A stretch of DNA of 44,120 nucleotides from Pseudomonadota bacterium (GCA_023457495.1 JAEWLQ010000096.1:1-44120), one strand, 5' to 3'; shown: positions 1 through 8,742, counted from the stretch's first letter. Numbers and translations: made by a program. The notes: a model not told the origin generated them from the letters alone.

Positions 1-3
1 GCG

Positions 4-900
4 CTAACTCAGTCTTTTCTCACCCGGCACCAACCTTCCGTACCAGCGGTAGAGGACGTAGCCGATCACGAGGGTCCAGGCGAACACCATCCAGCCGATG
101 AAGCCGTCGTAGTCGCTCATCAGGAAGGCGACCGGGCCGGACTCGTTGCGCACCGAGGTCTCGCGCACGACGGCGATGATCGCGACCCAGCTCGCGTGCA
201 GGCCGATGCAGGCCGCGATGTTCCCGGTGAAATGCCGCACGATGCCGAGGATCACGCCGACGGCGGTCAGGCACAGGAAGGCATCGAGTATGGCGAGCGG
301 CTCGGCGAAGCTCCTCAGCAGTCCTGACAACATGACGAGCCCGGAACCGGCATCGACCTGATCGGCCGGAATGCGGGTCTTCGCGAAGAAATGCGATGCG
401 GCATACACCAGCGACACCAGCACGATGGCCCACACGGGACCCGATTCGCGCGTGATCGCGGTCTGCATGACGCCGCGCATCGCCGTCTCCTCGAGCAACG
501 CGACAACGAGCCCCGTGGCGATTGCCATGAGGATCAGCGATGCCCATCCCGACGCGTCCAGATCGATCGTCGGCTTGAGCGTGCGCATGCCGAGCGCCAC
601 CATGGTCAGCAGCACCGGCAACATCAGCGTCGCGCCGAGTACGAACGCCTTCGCGAGCTCGCGAAGGAAGTCGCGCGCGGGCAGCCCAAACCCCAGGCTT
701 ACGCGATCGGCCACGCGCAAGCGCCGCGCCACGAACAGGAAGCCCACGAAGAACGTCAGCATCGCGATGCGGCTCGCGACGCGGTGGAACTTGAAGTCGA
801 AACCGAGCGACTGCGTGAGCTCCCAGGCGGGATAAGCAAACAGCGCGATACCCGCGAGCGCGAGGGCGATCAGGCCGAGGAAGATCGCGAAACTGCGCAT
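4..900 (-). CDS. CPBP family intramembrane metalloprotease
   Basis: The 298-residue product is a polytopic membrane protein of the CPBP (CAAX protease and bacteriocin-processing, Abi) family. The diagnostic motifs are visible: the EExxxR motif as EETAMR at residues 137-142, a second conserved histidine in YAASHFF near residue 168, and a third in GLHASW near residue 237. In related enzymes these glutamates and histidines bind the catalytic metal inside the membrane. Hydrophobic segments are spread along the whole length. The substrate cannot be told from sequence; bacterial members have been linked to bacteriocin self-immunity or to unknown processing. It lies 23 nt downstream of a TraB/GumN gene on the same strand, so it may be the last gene of a three-gene unit beginning with the phosphodiesterase. 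Family assignment is firm, function open. Confidence 0.85.
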   Translation of the reverse strand: MRSFAIFLGLIALALAGIALFAYPAWELTQSLGFDFKFHRVASRIAMLTFFVGFLFVARRLRVADRVSLGFGLPARDFLRELAKAFVLGATLMLPVLLTMVALGMRTLKPTIDLDASGWASLILMAIATGLVVALLEETAMRGVMQTAITRESGPVWAIVLVSLVYAASHFFAKTRIPADQVDAGSGLVMLSGLLRSFAEPLAILDAFLCLTAVGVILGIVRHFTGNIAACIGLHASWVAIIAVVRETSVRNESGPVAFLMSDYDGFIGWMVFAWTLVIGYVLYRWYGRLVPGEKRLS

Positions 901-923
901 GAGACCCGAGCGTGCGCGGCGCT

Positions 924-1844
924 TCAGCGCGCCGCGGCGGGCGGCGCGGGCAGCTGGCGCGCCTTGTGGCCCGCGCGCTTGAGCAGCGCGAGGAGGCCGT
1001 CGCGGCCGACGAAGTGCAGCGTGCCCACCACGACCAGGTAGTCCTGGTCGTCGTCGAGCAGGTCAACGATCTTCGGCAGCCACTTGCGATTGCGGGCGCC
1101 GAGCAACTCGTCGTAGAGACCGGGCGCTTGCTCTCGTTCCTTCTTGAATTCCCGCTCGAGTCCGCGCATGTCGCCGGTGCGCCACGCCGCGACCAGGCGC
1201 GCGAGATCGGCGTCGAGCGTCGACAAGTCGTCCACCGACGCGATCAGGAACCGCGTCTGCTCTTCCAGGCTGCGGTCATCGAAGATGCTCAGCTGGTCGA
1301 TCACGGTTTCGAGGCCTTCGATCGGCTTGCCATCCGCACGCGCGCGGTCGACGAGCTGCATGTCGATGCCGAGTTGCGGATCGAACCCCGATTTCTGCAG
1401 GGCGAACTGCGTGAGCACCATCGCGGCGGCCCAGGGTTCCAGGCGATCGATCACGATCTCGGGCACGTCGAGCGACTGCGCCGTCTGGTTCACCCGCGAA
1501 TATTGGTCGGCGCCCACCAGGTCGGCGAGGGACTGGTCCTGCGGCAAGGTGCCGCGCGAGGTGACGAACTGCATCGCCTCGAGCGGATCCATGTCGTCGA
1601 GGTCGACTTCCATGTACACGATCTTCGCCGCGGCGTAGGCCTGTTCGAGTTGCGGGGAGAACAGGGCATGTTCTTTCGGCAACGCATGCACCGATCCCGC
1701 GAGGTACACGGTGTTGCGTTCGCCCTTGACCGACCAAACCGCGGATTCCCCGCGCGCCTGCGCGACGCCGCAAACGCACTGGAACAGCAGCAGGCCCGCG
1801 AGCCCGAAGGACAGGCCCCGTCGCGTCGCCTGGAGGGATTTCAT
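924..1844 (-). CDS. TraB/GumN family protein
   Basis: The 306-residue protein starts with a basic, hydrophobic leader (MKSLQATRRGLSFGLAGLLL) ending near an AQA site, so it is probably exported; a cysteine in the leader makes a lipoprotein possible but no clean lipobox is seen. The family signatures are an N-terminal AGSVHALP segment and a C-terminal VVGTLHFVG segment, each with the conserved G-x-x-H. TraB/GumN proteins are proposed to be metal-dependent hydrolases related to the Tiki fold; bacterial roles are largely unknown. Its start codon overlaps the stop of the upstream phosphodiesterase by 4 nt, which suggests translational coupling. Confidence 0.8.
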   Translation of the reverse strand: MKSLQATRRGLSFGLAGLLLFQCVCGVAQARGESAVWSVKGERNTVYLAGSVHALPKEHALFSPQLEQAYAAAKIVYMEVDLDDMDPLEAMQFVTSRGTLPQDQSLADLVGADQYSRVNQTAQSLDVPEIVIDRLEPWAAAMVLTQFALQKSGFDPQLGIDMQLVDRARADGKPIEGLETVIDQLSIFDDRSLEEQTRFLIASVDDLSTLDADLARLVAAWRTGDMRGLEREFKKEREQAPGLYDELLGARNRKWLPKIVDLLDDDQDYLVVVGTLHFVGRDGLLALLKRAGHKARQLPAPPAAAR

Positions 1845-2608
1845 GCCGCGGATTCTGCGGCAGTCAGGAAATGCACGCCAGTATCGATCGCGCCGTTCGA
1901 ATGCATCGTGAGCAGGCGGTACGCGGGCGGCAGGGAGTCGATGACGAACTGGTCCGAGCGCGGCTGGAATTGCGCGCAGGTCGAGGGTGTGGCGAGCAGG
2001 CGCACGCCGCGGCGCGCGCCTTCGAACGCCTGGTGCACGTGGCCCCAGACCACCGCCTTCACCTGCGGGTGACTGTCGATGACCGACCAGAATTCATTGG
2101 CATTGGCCAGCCCGACGCTGTCCAGCCAACGGCTCTGCATCGCGATCGGATGGTGATGCAGGCAGACCAGGGCATGCCGCTGGCGCGCCCGGCCGAGGTC
2201 CTCGTCGAGCTTGGTCAGCATCTCCATCGAGATGTGGCCACCGGCCTGCGCCGGAACGACGCTGTCGAGCAACACGATGCGCCACGCGCCGATATCCACC
2301 GGGCCATCGAGCTCGAAAGGCCGTCCGGTGAGCGCCTCGCGCATCTGCGGGACGAAATCATGATTGCCGGGAATGCACAGCACGGGCTTGCCGTAGCGCG
2401 CGAACAACCGGCGGAAATTGGCGTATCCCGTGGGGTCGTCCTGCACGAGGTCGCCCGTCACGAGGATCGCGTCGGCGATGGCCAGGTGCCCGGCGGCATC
2501 GGCCAGCGTGCGTTCGAGCGTCTCGAACGTGTTGACGCCACGCAGGGTCGCGGACGCTTCGCCGAAGAGGTGCGGATCGGTGAACTGGATGACTCGGATG
2601 GCGCTCAT
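1841..2608 (-). CDS. cpdA: CpdA-like metallophosphoesterase
   Basis: A calcineurin-like phosphoesterase of the class III cyclic-nucleotide phosphodiesterase (Icc/CpdA) type, which in Escherichia coli hydrolyses 3',5'-cAMP to 5'-AMP. All metal-binding motifs are present in order: DPHLF near the N-terminus, TGDLVQDDP, GNHD, HHHP and WGHVHQ. I start it at the ATG at 2608 (255 residues, MSAIRVIQ), because the family begins just before the first metal motif; an in-frame ATG at 2641 would add 11 residues that resemble no family sequence. A -10-like TAGAGT lies 8 nt before this start and no clear ribosome binding site is seen. The gene is divergent from the methyltransferase at 2795 and its 3' end overlaps the TraB/GumN gene. 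The exact substrate is inferred; related enzymes can prefer other phosphodiesters. Confidence 0.75.
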   Translation of the reverse strand: MSAIRVIQFTDPHLFGEASATLRGVNTFETLERTLADAAGHLAIADAILVTGDLVQDDPTGYANFRRLFARYGKPVLCIPGNHDFVPQMREALTGRPFELDGPVDIGAWRIVLLDSVVPAQAGGHISMEMLTKLDEDLGRARQRHALVCLHHHPIAMQSRWLDSVGLANANEFWSVIDSHPQVKAVVWGHVHQAFEGARRGVRLLATPSTCAQFQPRSDQFVIDSLPPAYRLLTMHSNGAIDTGVHFLTAAESAA

Positions 2609-2779
2609 TCGATCGGACTCTACAAACATGCGGCGGCGCATCGGGTGATGCGCGTCACGCCGCGAAACCCCGCGGGTCGTGGTGGTGAACCAGGTCGCAA
2701 ACTACCCCGGAAAAAACGTGAATCGGCGTCGTCATAACGCGACTCCGGGAGGCGTCTGACAAAAGATCGGGAGACACAT

Positions 2780-2788
2780 TGGTAAATT
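2780..2788 (+). promoter_or_regulatory. candidate extended -10 element, near-leaderless methyltransferase
   Basis: TGG followed by TAAATT matches an extended -10 (four of six hexamer positions) and ends 6 nt before the GTG start. A CTGACA lies at 2756-2761 but at a spacing too long for a normal -35. Weak on its own; listed because similar placements recur in this window. Confidence 0.3.
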
Positions 2789-2794
2789 GTTAAA

Positions 2795-3517
2795 GTGTCG
2801 TCCCAGATGAGACGACCCGGCAAGACCGATCCGAGCAGGCCGCGCAAAGACGGCTACGACTACAAGCGCGATTTCTATCGCAGCGAGTCGGTGGCCGACG
2901 ACTACGATTTCCATCGCTTCAGTTCGCCCGAGCGCCAGAAGCGCAACGCGCGCAAGTGGGCGGCGATCCGCAAGGCGCTGGCGGCGACGACGGGCGTGCG
3001 CACGATTCTCGATCTGCCCTGTGGCACCGGCCGCTTCACCGGCGCGCTGGCCCGCGAAGGTTACGAGATCGTCGGCAGCGACATCTCGCTCGAGATGCTG
3101 CAGAAGGCGGCGCGGACTCCCCAGGCGCCGGGAGCCGATGGCAAACAACCCGTGATCCGCGGATACGTGCAGGCCAACGCGGAAGCGTTGCCGCTGCTCG
3201 GCGACTCGCTCGACTGCGTCGTGTGCATCCGCTTCATGATGCACGTCGATCCGGCCACGCGCGTGCGCATGCTGCGCGAGTTCGCGCGTGTCTCGCGCCG
3301 CTGGGTCATCGTCGACTATCGGCACAAGTACACGCTCCGTTACGTCGCCACACATACCGTCGGGAAGTTAGGCTTCGGCCGCACGCCGTTGTCCCGTGTG
3401 TCGACCGCCGAACTGCACGAGGAGTTCCGGCAGGCGGGTCTCGCGATCCGCCAGATCATCCGCGTGTCCGCGCCGCTGCTGTCGGACAAGTGGGTGGTGC
3501 TCTCCGAGCGGGCCTGA
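2795..3517 (+). CDS. class I SAM-dependent methyltransferase
   Basis: The 240-residue protein has a Rossmann-type methyltransferase domain. Motif I reads ILDLPCGTGRFTG around residues 69-81, followed by an acidic residue after GSDIS, and a later motif near LDCVVCIRFMMHV. The substrate is not evident; the arrangement is that of small-molecule methyltransferases (Methyltransf_11/25). I chose the GTG at 2795; an ATG at 2807 is the alternative. No ribosome binding site precedes either, but an extended -10-like TGGTAAATT ends 6 nt before the GTG, so the transcript may start at or very near the start codon. The gene stands alone between the divergent cpdA-like gene and tkt. Confidence 0.75.
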   Translation: MSSQMRRPGKTDPSRPRKDGYDYKRDFYRSESVADDYDFHRFSSPERQKRNARKWAAIRKALAATTGVRTILDLPCGTGRFTGALAREGYEIVGSDISLEMLQKAARTPQAPGADGKQPVIRGYVQANAEALPLLGDSLDCVVCIRFMMHVDPATRVRMLREFARVSRRWVIVDYRHKYTLRYVATHTVGKLGFGRTPLSRVSTAELHEEFRQAGLAIRQIIRVSAPLLSDKWVVLSERA

Positions 3518-3641
3518 GGGGCGGCCGGCCCCGCGGCCACGCAGCGGCCGATGTCCCCGAGACATTGATATCCCGGATGTCGTGTTCCGGCATGGTGCGC
3601 CGGGGGACCCGGTCCGGCCGGGTGTTTTCGTGGATTTCGGG

Positions 3642-3670
3642 TTGCCCCCACCCCCCACGTAGCGGACAAT
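3642..3670 (+). promoter_or_regulatory. tkt promoter (TTGCCC-17-GACAAT)
   Basis: A -35-like TTGCCC (3642-3647) and a -10-like GACAAT (3665-3670) are separated by exactly 17 nt, each matching the sigma-70 consensus at four of six positions. The -10 is followed by a G+C-rich GCGCGCCC and then the tkt ATG only 12 nt after the hexamer, leaving room for a leader of just a few bases. A G+C-rich discriminator is typical of promoters repressed by ppGpp/DksA; that regulation is inference. Confidence 0.5.
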
Positions 3671-3682
3671 GCGCGCCCTTTT

Positions 3683-5701
3683 ATGGATACCACGAACCCC
3701 TCACTGAGCCGGCGAACGCTGGCCAATGCCATCCGTGCGCTTTCGATGGATGCCGTCCAGGCCGCGAACTCGGGACACCCGGGCGCGCCGATGGGCATGG
3801 CCGACATTGCCGAAGTGCTCTGGCGCGACGTGCTCAAGCACAACCCCGGCAACCCGAGATGGTGGAACCGCGATCGCTTCGTGCTTTCGAACGGCCACGG
3901 CTCGATGTTGCTCTACTCCCTGTTGCACCTGACCGGCTATCCAGTCGGCCTCGACGAGTTGCGCAATTTCCGCCAGCTCGGCGCGCGCACCGCGGGTCAT
4001 CCCGAGCGCGACCTCGACATGGGCATCGAGACCACGACGGGTCCGCTCGGCCAGGGTTTCGCGAACGCGGTGGGCCTGGCGCTCGCCGAGAAGTTGTTAG
4101 CCGCGCAGTACAACCGCGACGGGCTGGCGCTGGTCGATCACCACACGTATTGCTTCCTCGGCGACGGTTGTCTCATGGAAGGCGTCTCGCACGAGGCCGC
4201 CTCGCTCGCCGGGCACCTCAAGCTCGGCAAGCTCATCTGCTTCTGGGATGACAACGGCATTTCGATCGACGGCAAGGTTGCCGGCTGGTTCACCGACGAC
4301 ACGCCGAAGCGCTTCGAGGCGTACGGCTGGCACGTCATCAAGAACGTGGATGGACACGACAGCGACGCGGTCGCCGCGGCCATCAAGAAGGCCCGCGCGC
4401 GCAAGGATCAGCCGACGCTGATCTGCACGAAGACCATCATCGGCTGGGGCGCGCCCAACAAGCAGGGCACCAAGTCCGCGCACGGCGAGGCGCTCGGTCC
4501 CGAGGAAGTCGCGAACGCGCGCAAGACCCTGGGCTGGGAATCTCCGCCCTTCGTCGTGCCCGACGACATCCGCGCCGCGTGGGATCGCAAGGAAGCGGGC
4601 GCCGCGGCCGAGAAGAAGTGGAACCGCATCTTCAAGCGCTACAAGCGCGAGTTCCCCGCCGAAGGCGCGGAATTCGAGCGTCGCATGAAAGGCGACCTGC
4701 CGGCGGACTGGAACGAGATCGTGCAGGCGGCTTTCGCCGCGGGCGCGGCCGTCACCGGTGCGCAGGCGACGCGTGCGTCCTCGCAGGTGTCGCTCAACGT
4801 GCTCGGCCCCAAACTACCCGAGATGCTCGGCGGTTCGGCGGACCTCACCGGTTCGGTGAACACCAAGCGCAAGGACTCGGTCGACCTCACCGTCGACAAC
4901 TTCAAGGGCAACTACGTTTATTACGGCGTGCGCGAATTCGGCATGACCGCGATCATGAACGGCCTCACCGAACACGGCGGCTTCCGTCCGTACGGCGGCA
5001 CGTTCCTGGTGTTCTCGGACTACGCGCGCAACGCGGTCCGGCTCGCGGCCCTGCAGCACCTGCCGGTGTCGCTGGTCTACACGCACGATTCCATCGGTCT
5101 CGGCGAAGACGGACCGACGCATCAGCCGATCGAGCACCTGGCCAGCCTGCGTGCGATGCCGAACTTGCACATCTGGCGTCCGTGTGACGCCGTCGAGTCG
5201 GCGGCCTCCTGGGTCGCGGCGCTCGAGCGCAAGAACGGTCCGACCGCGCTGATCTTCACGCGCCAGGGTCTGCCGCAGCAGGCGCGTACGCCTGAGCAAC
5301 TGGTCGCGCTGCGCAAGGGCGGCTACGTGCTCATCGACAGCAACGGTCCGCCGGAAGCCATCGTCATCGCGACGGGCTCCGAGGTGGGCTTCGCCGCCGA
5401 GGCGGTGAAGGAACTGCAGGCCGCCGGCAAACGCGTGCGCCTGGTGTCGATGCCGTGTTGCGAAGCGTTCGACGCGCAGCCCGCGCCGTATCGCGAAAGC
5501 GTGCTGCCGGCCTCCGTCACGCGGCGTCTCGCCGTCGAAGCGGGCGCGACGCAGTCCTGGTGGCGCTATGTCGGCAGCGCCGGCCGCGTCATGGGAATCG
5601 ACACGTTCGGCGCGTCGGGCAAGGGTCCCGACCTGTTCAAGCATTTCGGGCTGACCAGCGCCGAGGTCAAGGCGCAGGTCGAGCAGCTATTGTCCTCTTG
5701 A
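3683..5701 (+). CDS. tkt: transketolase
   Basis: The 672-residue enzyme transfers two-carbon ketol units between sugar phosphates in the pentose phosphate pathway, using thiamine diphosphate and Mg2+. Length and motifs are those of bacterial transketolase: AANSGHPGAPMGMAD at the N-terminus, the ThDP-binding GDG...N stretch (GDGCLMEGVSHE to DDNGISIDG), and the pyrimidine-domain segment SIGLGEDGPTHQPIEHLASLR. Three domains (PP, Pyr, C-terminal) are complete. No Shine-Dalgarno sequence precedes the ATG; a promoter with a -10 at 3665-3670 makes it a good leaderless candidate. It is followed after 32 nt by gap and then pgk, all on one strand, so it probably heads a tkt-gap-pgk operon ending at the terminator at 7968. 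Confidence 0.97.
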   Translation: MDTTNPSLSRRTLANAIRALSMDAVQAANSGHPGAPMGMADIAEVLWRDVLKHNPGNPRWWNRDRFVLSNGHGSMLLYSLLHLTGYPVGLDELRNFRQLGARTAGHPERDLDMGIETTTGPLGQGFANAVGLALAEKLLAAQYNRDGLALVDHHTYCFLGDGCLMEGVSHEAASLAGHLKLGKLICFWDDNGISIDGKVAGWFTDDTPKRFEAYGWHVIKNVDGHDSDAVAAAIKKARARKDQPTLICTKTIIGWGAPNKQGTKSAHGEALGPEEVANARKTLGWESPPFVVPDDIRAAWDRKEAGAAAEKKWNRIFKRYKREFPAEGAEFERRMKGDLPADWNEIVQAAFAAGAAVTGAQATRASSQVSLNVLGPKLPEMLGGSADLTGSVNTKRKDSVDLTVDNFKGNYVYYGVREFGMTAIMNGLTEHGGFRPYGGTFLVFSDYARNAVRLAALQHLPVSLVYTHDSIGLGEDGPTHQPIEHLASLRAMPNLHIWRPCDAVESAASWVAALERKNGPTALIFTRQGLPQQARTPEQLVALRKGGYVLIDSNGPPEAIVIATGSEVGFAAEAVKELQAAGKRVRLVSMPCCEAFDAQPAPYRESVLPASVTRRLAVEAGATQSWWRYVGSAGRVMGIDTFGASGKGPDLFKHFGLTSAEVKAQVEQLLSS

Positions 5702-5733
5702 TTCGAATTACGACGTAAAAAGGAACGGGAAAG

Positions 5734-6747
5734 ATGGCGATCAAAGTAGGTATCAACGGTTACGGCCGCATCGGCCGCAACATCCTGCGCGCGCTCTACG
5801 AGTCGAAGCGCACGAATGAAATCCAGATCGTCGCGGTCAACGACCTCGGCGACGCGCAGACCAATGCGCACCTCACGCAGTACGACACCGCGCACGGCAA
5901 GTTCCCCGGCACGGTCGGCGTGGAAGGCGATTCGATCGTCGTGAACGGCGACAAGATCAAGGTGTTCGCGCAGCGTGACCCGTCGAAGATCGACTGGGCC
6001 TCCGTGGGCGCCGAATACGTGTACGAGTCGACCGGCTTCTTCACCACCAAGGCGGATGCGGGCAAGCACCTGGCCGGCGGCGCGAAGAAGGTCATCATTT
6101 CGGCTCCCGGCGGCAAGGACGTCGATGCCACCGTCGTCTACGGCGTGAACCACAACACGCTGAAGTCCTCGATGAGCGTCATCTCGAACGCGTCGTGCAC
6201 GACCAACTGCCTCGCGCCGCTCGCGAAGGTGCTGAACGACAAGATCGGCATCGTCAGTGGTTTGATGACGACGATCCATGCGTACACGAACGATCAGCGT
6301 CTGACGGACGTGTATCACGAGGACATCCGCCGTGCGCGTTCGGCCACGCAGTCGATGATCCCGGCGAAGACGGGCGCGGCCGCGGCCGTGGGTCTCGTCC
6401 TGCCCGAGCTCAAGGGCAAGCTCGACGGCTTCGCCGTGCGCATCCCTACGATCAACGTGTCGCTGGTCGACCTGACGTTCGTCGCGAAGAAGGCCACGTC
6501 GGTCGAAGAGATCAACAAGGTCGTGCGCGAAGCGGCTGAAGGCTCGCTCAAGGGCGTGCTCGCGTACACCGAGAAGCAGCTCGTCTCGATCGACTACAAC
6601 CACGACCCGGCTTCGTCCACCTACGACGCGACGATGACGCGCGTCAGCGAGGGCACGCTGGTCAAGGTGTGCTCGTGGTACGACAACGAGTGGGGCTTCT
6701 CCAACCGCATGCTGGACACCACGATCGCCTGGTCGAAAGCCTCGTAA
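5734..6747 (+). CDS. gap: glyceraldehyde-3-phosphate dehydrogenase, type I
   Basis: The 337-residue NAD-dependent enzyme oxidises and phosphorylates glyceraldehyde 3-phosphate to 1,3-bisphosphoglycerate. The NAD-binding GINGYGRIGR is at residues 6-15, and the catalytic cysteine is Cys155 in the invariant SNASCTTNC motif; the S-loop and the C-terminal WYDNEWGFS signature are present. An AAGGAA ribosome binding site lies a suitable distance before the ATG. It follows tkt by 32 nt and precedes pgk by 10 nt. An Asp and Leu after the first beta-alpha-beta unit (AVNDLGD) are compatible with NAD use in glycolysis. Confidence 0.97.
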   Translation: MAIKVGINGYGRIGRNILRALYESKRTNEIQIVAVNDLGDAQTNAHLTQYDTAHGKFPGTVGVEGDSIVVNGDKIKVFAQRDPSKIDWASVGAEYVYESTGFFTTKADAGKHLAGGAKKVIISAPGGKDVDATVVYGVNHNTLKSSMSVISNASCTTNCLAPLAKVLNDKIGIVSGLMTTIHAYTNDQRLTDVYHEDIRRARSATQSMIPAKTGAAAAVGLVLPELKGKLDGFAVRIPTINVSLVDLTFVAKKATSVEEINKVVREAAEGSLKGVLAYTEKQLVSIDYNHDPASSTYDATMTRVSEGTLVKVCSWYDNEWGFSNRMLDTTIAWSKAS

Positions 6748-6757
6748 GGACCGCGCC

Positions 6758-7936
6758 ATGAACGTGTTGCGCATGGCGGACCAGGATCTCGCTGGCAAGC
6801 GAGTCCTGATCCGGCAGGATCTGAACGTTCCGGTCGAAGACGGCAAGGTCACGAGCGACGCGCGCATCCGCGCGTCGCTCCCGACCATCCAGCTCGCGCT
6901 GGCCAAGGGCGCGAAGGTGTTCCTGACCTCGCACCTGGGCCGCCCGGAAGAGGGCGTCTACAAGGACGAGTTCTCGCTGGCCCCCGTGGCCACGCGCATC
7001 TCCGAGTTGTTGGGCAAGCCGGTGCCGCTCAAGAAGGACTGGCTGGGCGGCGTCGACACGGCGCCGGGCTCGGCGGTGCTGCTCGAGAACGTGCGGTTCA
7101 ACAAGGGCGAGAAGAAGGACAAGGAAGACCTCGCGAAGCAGATGGCCTCGCTGTGCGATGTGTTCGTGATGGACGCGTTCGGCACGGCGCATCGCGCCGA
7201 AGCCTCGACGCACGGCGTCGGCAAGTTCGCCAAGGTCGCCTGCGCGGGTCCGCTGCTGGTCGGTGAGCTCGAGGCACTCGAGCGCGCGCTGGCGAAGCCG
7301 GCGCGGCCGATGGTCGCGATCGTCGCCGGTAGCAAGGTCTCCACCAAGCTCACGGTGCTCGAGTCGCTGCTCGCCAAGGTCGACAAGCTCATCGTCGGCG
7401 GTGGCATCGCGAACACCTTCCTCGCGGCCACCGGCATCAACGTCGGCAAGTCGCTGCACGAAGCCGAGATGCTCGACATGGCGCGCAAGCTCCTGGCGCA
7501 GGCCAAGGAGCGCGGCGCGGAGATCCCGTTGCCGACGGACGTGGTGGTCGCGAAGGAATTCGCGGCGACCGCGCACGCGGACGTGCGTTCGATCCACGAT
7601 GTGGGCCCCGACGAGATGATTCTCGACATCGGTCCGGATACGGCCGAGCGCTTCGGCGAGATGCTGCAGCGCGCGGGCACGATCATCTGGAACGGCCCGG
7701 TGGGCGTGTTCGAGTTCGACCAGTTCGGCGAGGGCACCAAGACGATTGCCCAGGCGATCGCCAAGTCGCCCGCGTTCTCGCTGGCCGGCGGCGGCGACAC
7801 ACTCGCGGCCATCGAGAAATACGGCGTCGAGGAAGGCATCTCGTACATCTCGACCGGCGGCGGCGCGTTCCTCGAGTTCGTCGAGGGGAAGACATTGCCC
7901 GCGGTGGCGATGCTCGAGTCCCGAGCGAAGCAATAG
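6758..7936 (+). CDS. pgk: phosphoglycerate kinase
   Basis: The 392-residue monomeric enzyme makes ATP from 1,3-bisphosphoglycerate. Visible signatures are the substrate-binding RQDLNVP near the N-terminus, TSHLGRPEEG, the hinge region, the nucleotide-binding NGPVGVFEFDQF and the C-terminal GGGDTLAA. Length is normal. It directly follows gap and is closed by a strong intrinsic terminator. In many gammaproteobacteria fructose-bisphosphate aldolase or pyruvate kinase comes next; here pyk is nearly 900 bp further on, beyond a repeat element and an opposing gene. Confidence 0.97.
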   Translation: MNVLRMADQDLAGKRVLIRQDLNVPVEDGKVTSDARIRASLPTIQLALAKGAKVFLTSHLGRPEEGVYKDEFSLAPVATRISELLGKPVPLKKDWLGGVDTAPGSAVLLENVRFNKGEKKDKEDLAKQMASLCDVFVMDAFGTAHRAEASTHGVGKFAKVACAGPLLVGELEALERALAKPARPMVAIVAGSKVSTKLTVLESLLAKVDKLIVGGGIANTFLAATGINVGKSLHEAEMLDMARKLLAQAKERGAEIPLPTDVVVAKEFAATAHADVRSIHDVGPDEMILDIGPDTAERFGEMLQRAGTIIWNGPVGVFEFDQFGEGTKTIAQAIAKSPAFSLAGGGDTLAAIEKYGVEEGISYISTGGGAFLEFVEGKTLPAVAMLESRAKQ

Positions 7937-7967
7937 CTAGCCAATCTCTCTTCTCCCAGCCAATAGC

Positions 7968-8006
7968 GGCCGCCACTACTCCCGAAGTAGTGGCGGCCTT
8001 TTTTTT
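7968..8006 (+). terminator. intrinsic terminator of tkt-gap-pgk
   Basis: A perfect 13-bp stem (GGCCGCCACTACT at 7968-7980 pairing with 7986-7998) with a 5-nt CCCGA loop is followed directly by eight T residues (7999-8006). It begins 32 nt after the pgk stop codon. This is the best rho-independent terminator in the window. Confidence 0.93.
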
Positions 8007-8019
8007 GCTACTGGCGCGT

Positions 8020-8277
8020 TCCTCGACGAGCCGAAACGTCAAGGGGCTCCGCCGCTGAAGGTCTTGCGCCCGAATGTCGAGCGGGGAGGAGTGAGCGGCC
8101 ATGCGCCGCCGTAGTGAATCTCAGCGCCCCAATTTTTGCGGACGTGAAGGCGCATAGCGAACGACGACCGGACGCCAAAAAAGGAAATGTCCTCATTTCC
8201 TTTTTTGAAGCGCGCTCGACCTTGAGGGCGCAAGACCTTCAGCGGCGGAGTCCCTTGACGTCCCGCTACCTCGAGGT
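8020..8277. repeat. composite inverted-repeat element between pgk and the NIPSNAP gene
   Basis: Two 36-nt arms at 8036-8071 and 8226-8261 are inverted copies differing at one position; weaker pairing extends outward (16 of 22 positions) to about 8020 and 8277. Between them is a second, perfect palindrome at 8177-8206: a 13-bp stem AAAAAAGGAAATG with a TCCT loop. No credible gene lies inside. The shape resembles a small non-autonomous mobile element, or a pair of REP-like units fixed as one block. Terminal direct repeats of a target site are not obvious. Confidence 0.7.
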
Positions 8278-8316
8278 CCGTCCCCGTTTGCTAGGAAACG
8301 AGGAATGTCCCCATTA
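8278..8316 (-). repeat. family A palindromic repeat, copy 1
   Basis: About 39 nt with the plan GTCCCC-GTTTG-CTAG-GAAACGAGG-AATGTCCCCATT. It matches the copy at 22322-22360 on the opposite strand at all but about five positions. Its outer end supplies the TAA stop codon of the NIPSNAP gene (8314-8316). Confidence 0.75.
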
Positions 8317-8742
8317 TTTCAGCGGCGAGTAGTCGGTCGCGTCGACGAAGACGGAGTCGATCTTCTCGATGATCTTGCCGTCGATCTGCGAGTCGGCGGC
8401 GACCTTCTGCCATTCGGGGTCGGCGAGGAACGCGGCCCAGTTGGCCTTGGCCTGCTCGCGGCTCGCATGCGAGATCACGTAGATGAGCGTGTTGTCCTTC
8501 GCGGGACTGTCCTGCGGCACCCAGTAGCCGACGTTCGTCATGCCGTGTTTCTCGAAAATCCGCATCGTGTGTTCGCGGAAGCGCTTGTTCAGGGCCGGGA
8601 GGCGCCCGGGGAGCGTGTAGTACGTGCGGATCTCGAACACGCGGGTCGAAGGCGCGGCCGGCGCGTCGGCCGCAACCGTCGCCGCCGGAGCGGCACCTAA
8701 AACGAGCCCCGCAATCGCGAGCGCCAGGAATCGCTTGAACAT
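8314..8742 (-). CDS. exported NIPSNAP family protein
   Basis: A small protein with a signal peptide (MFKRFLALAIAGLVLG, then an alanine-rich region) and one NIPSNAP domain, recognisable from FEIRTYYTLPGRLPALNKRF near the N-terminus and the NTLIYVISHASREQAKANW segment. NIPSNAP domains have a ferredoxin-like dimeric alpha-beta barrel fold; no reaction is established for the bacterial exported type. I start it at the ATG at 8742 (142 residues) because GGAGGG stands 4 nt upstream and the signal peptide begins there; an ATG at 8799 adds 19 residues unlike a signal sequence. The gene opposes tkt-pgk and pyk, separating them, and its stop codon is the first triplet of a repeat. Confidence 0.8.
   Translation of the reverse strand: MFKRFLALAIAGLVLGAAPAATVAADAPAAPSTRVFEIRTYYTLPGRLPALNKRFREHTMRIFEKHGMTNVGYWVPQDSPAKDNTLIYVISHASREQAKANWAAFLADPEWQKVAADSQIDGKIIEKIDSVFVDATDYSPLK

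Noticed and set aside
20..1066. Long minus-strand frame over the CPBP and TraB/GumN region
   Set aside because: It is rich in Arg, Pro and Ala, matches no family, and overlaps two genes with clear motifs in other frames. Such frames are expected in high-G+C DNA.
5566..6906. 446-codon minus-strand frame opposite gap
   Set aside because: It lies over a well-conserved gap gene and reads as an Arg/Asp/Val-rich shadow without motifs.
8177..8206. Second terminator for pgk
   Set aside because: The A/T runs are part of the stem of a repeat and lie 170 nt beyond a much better terminator.
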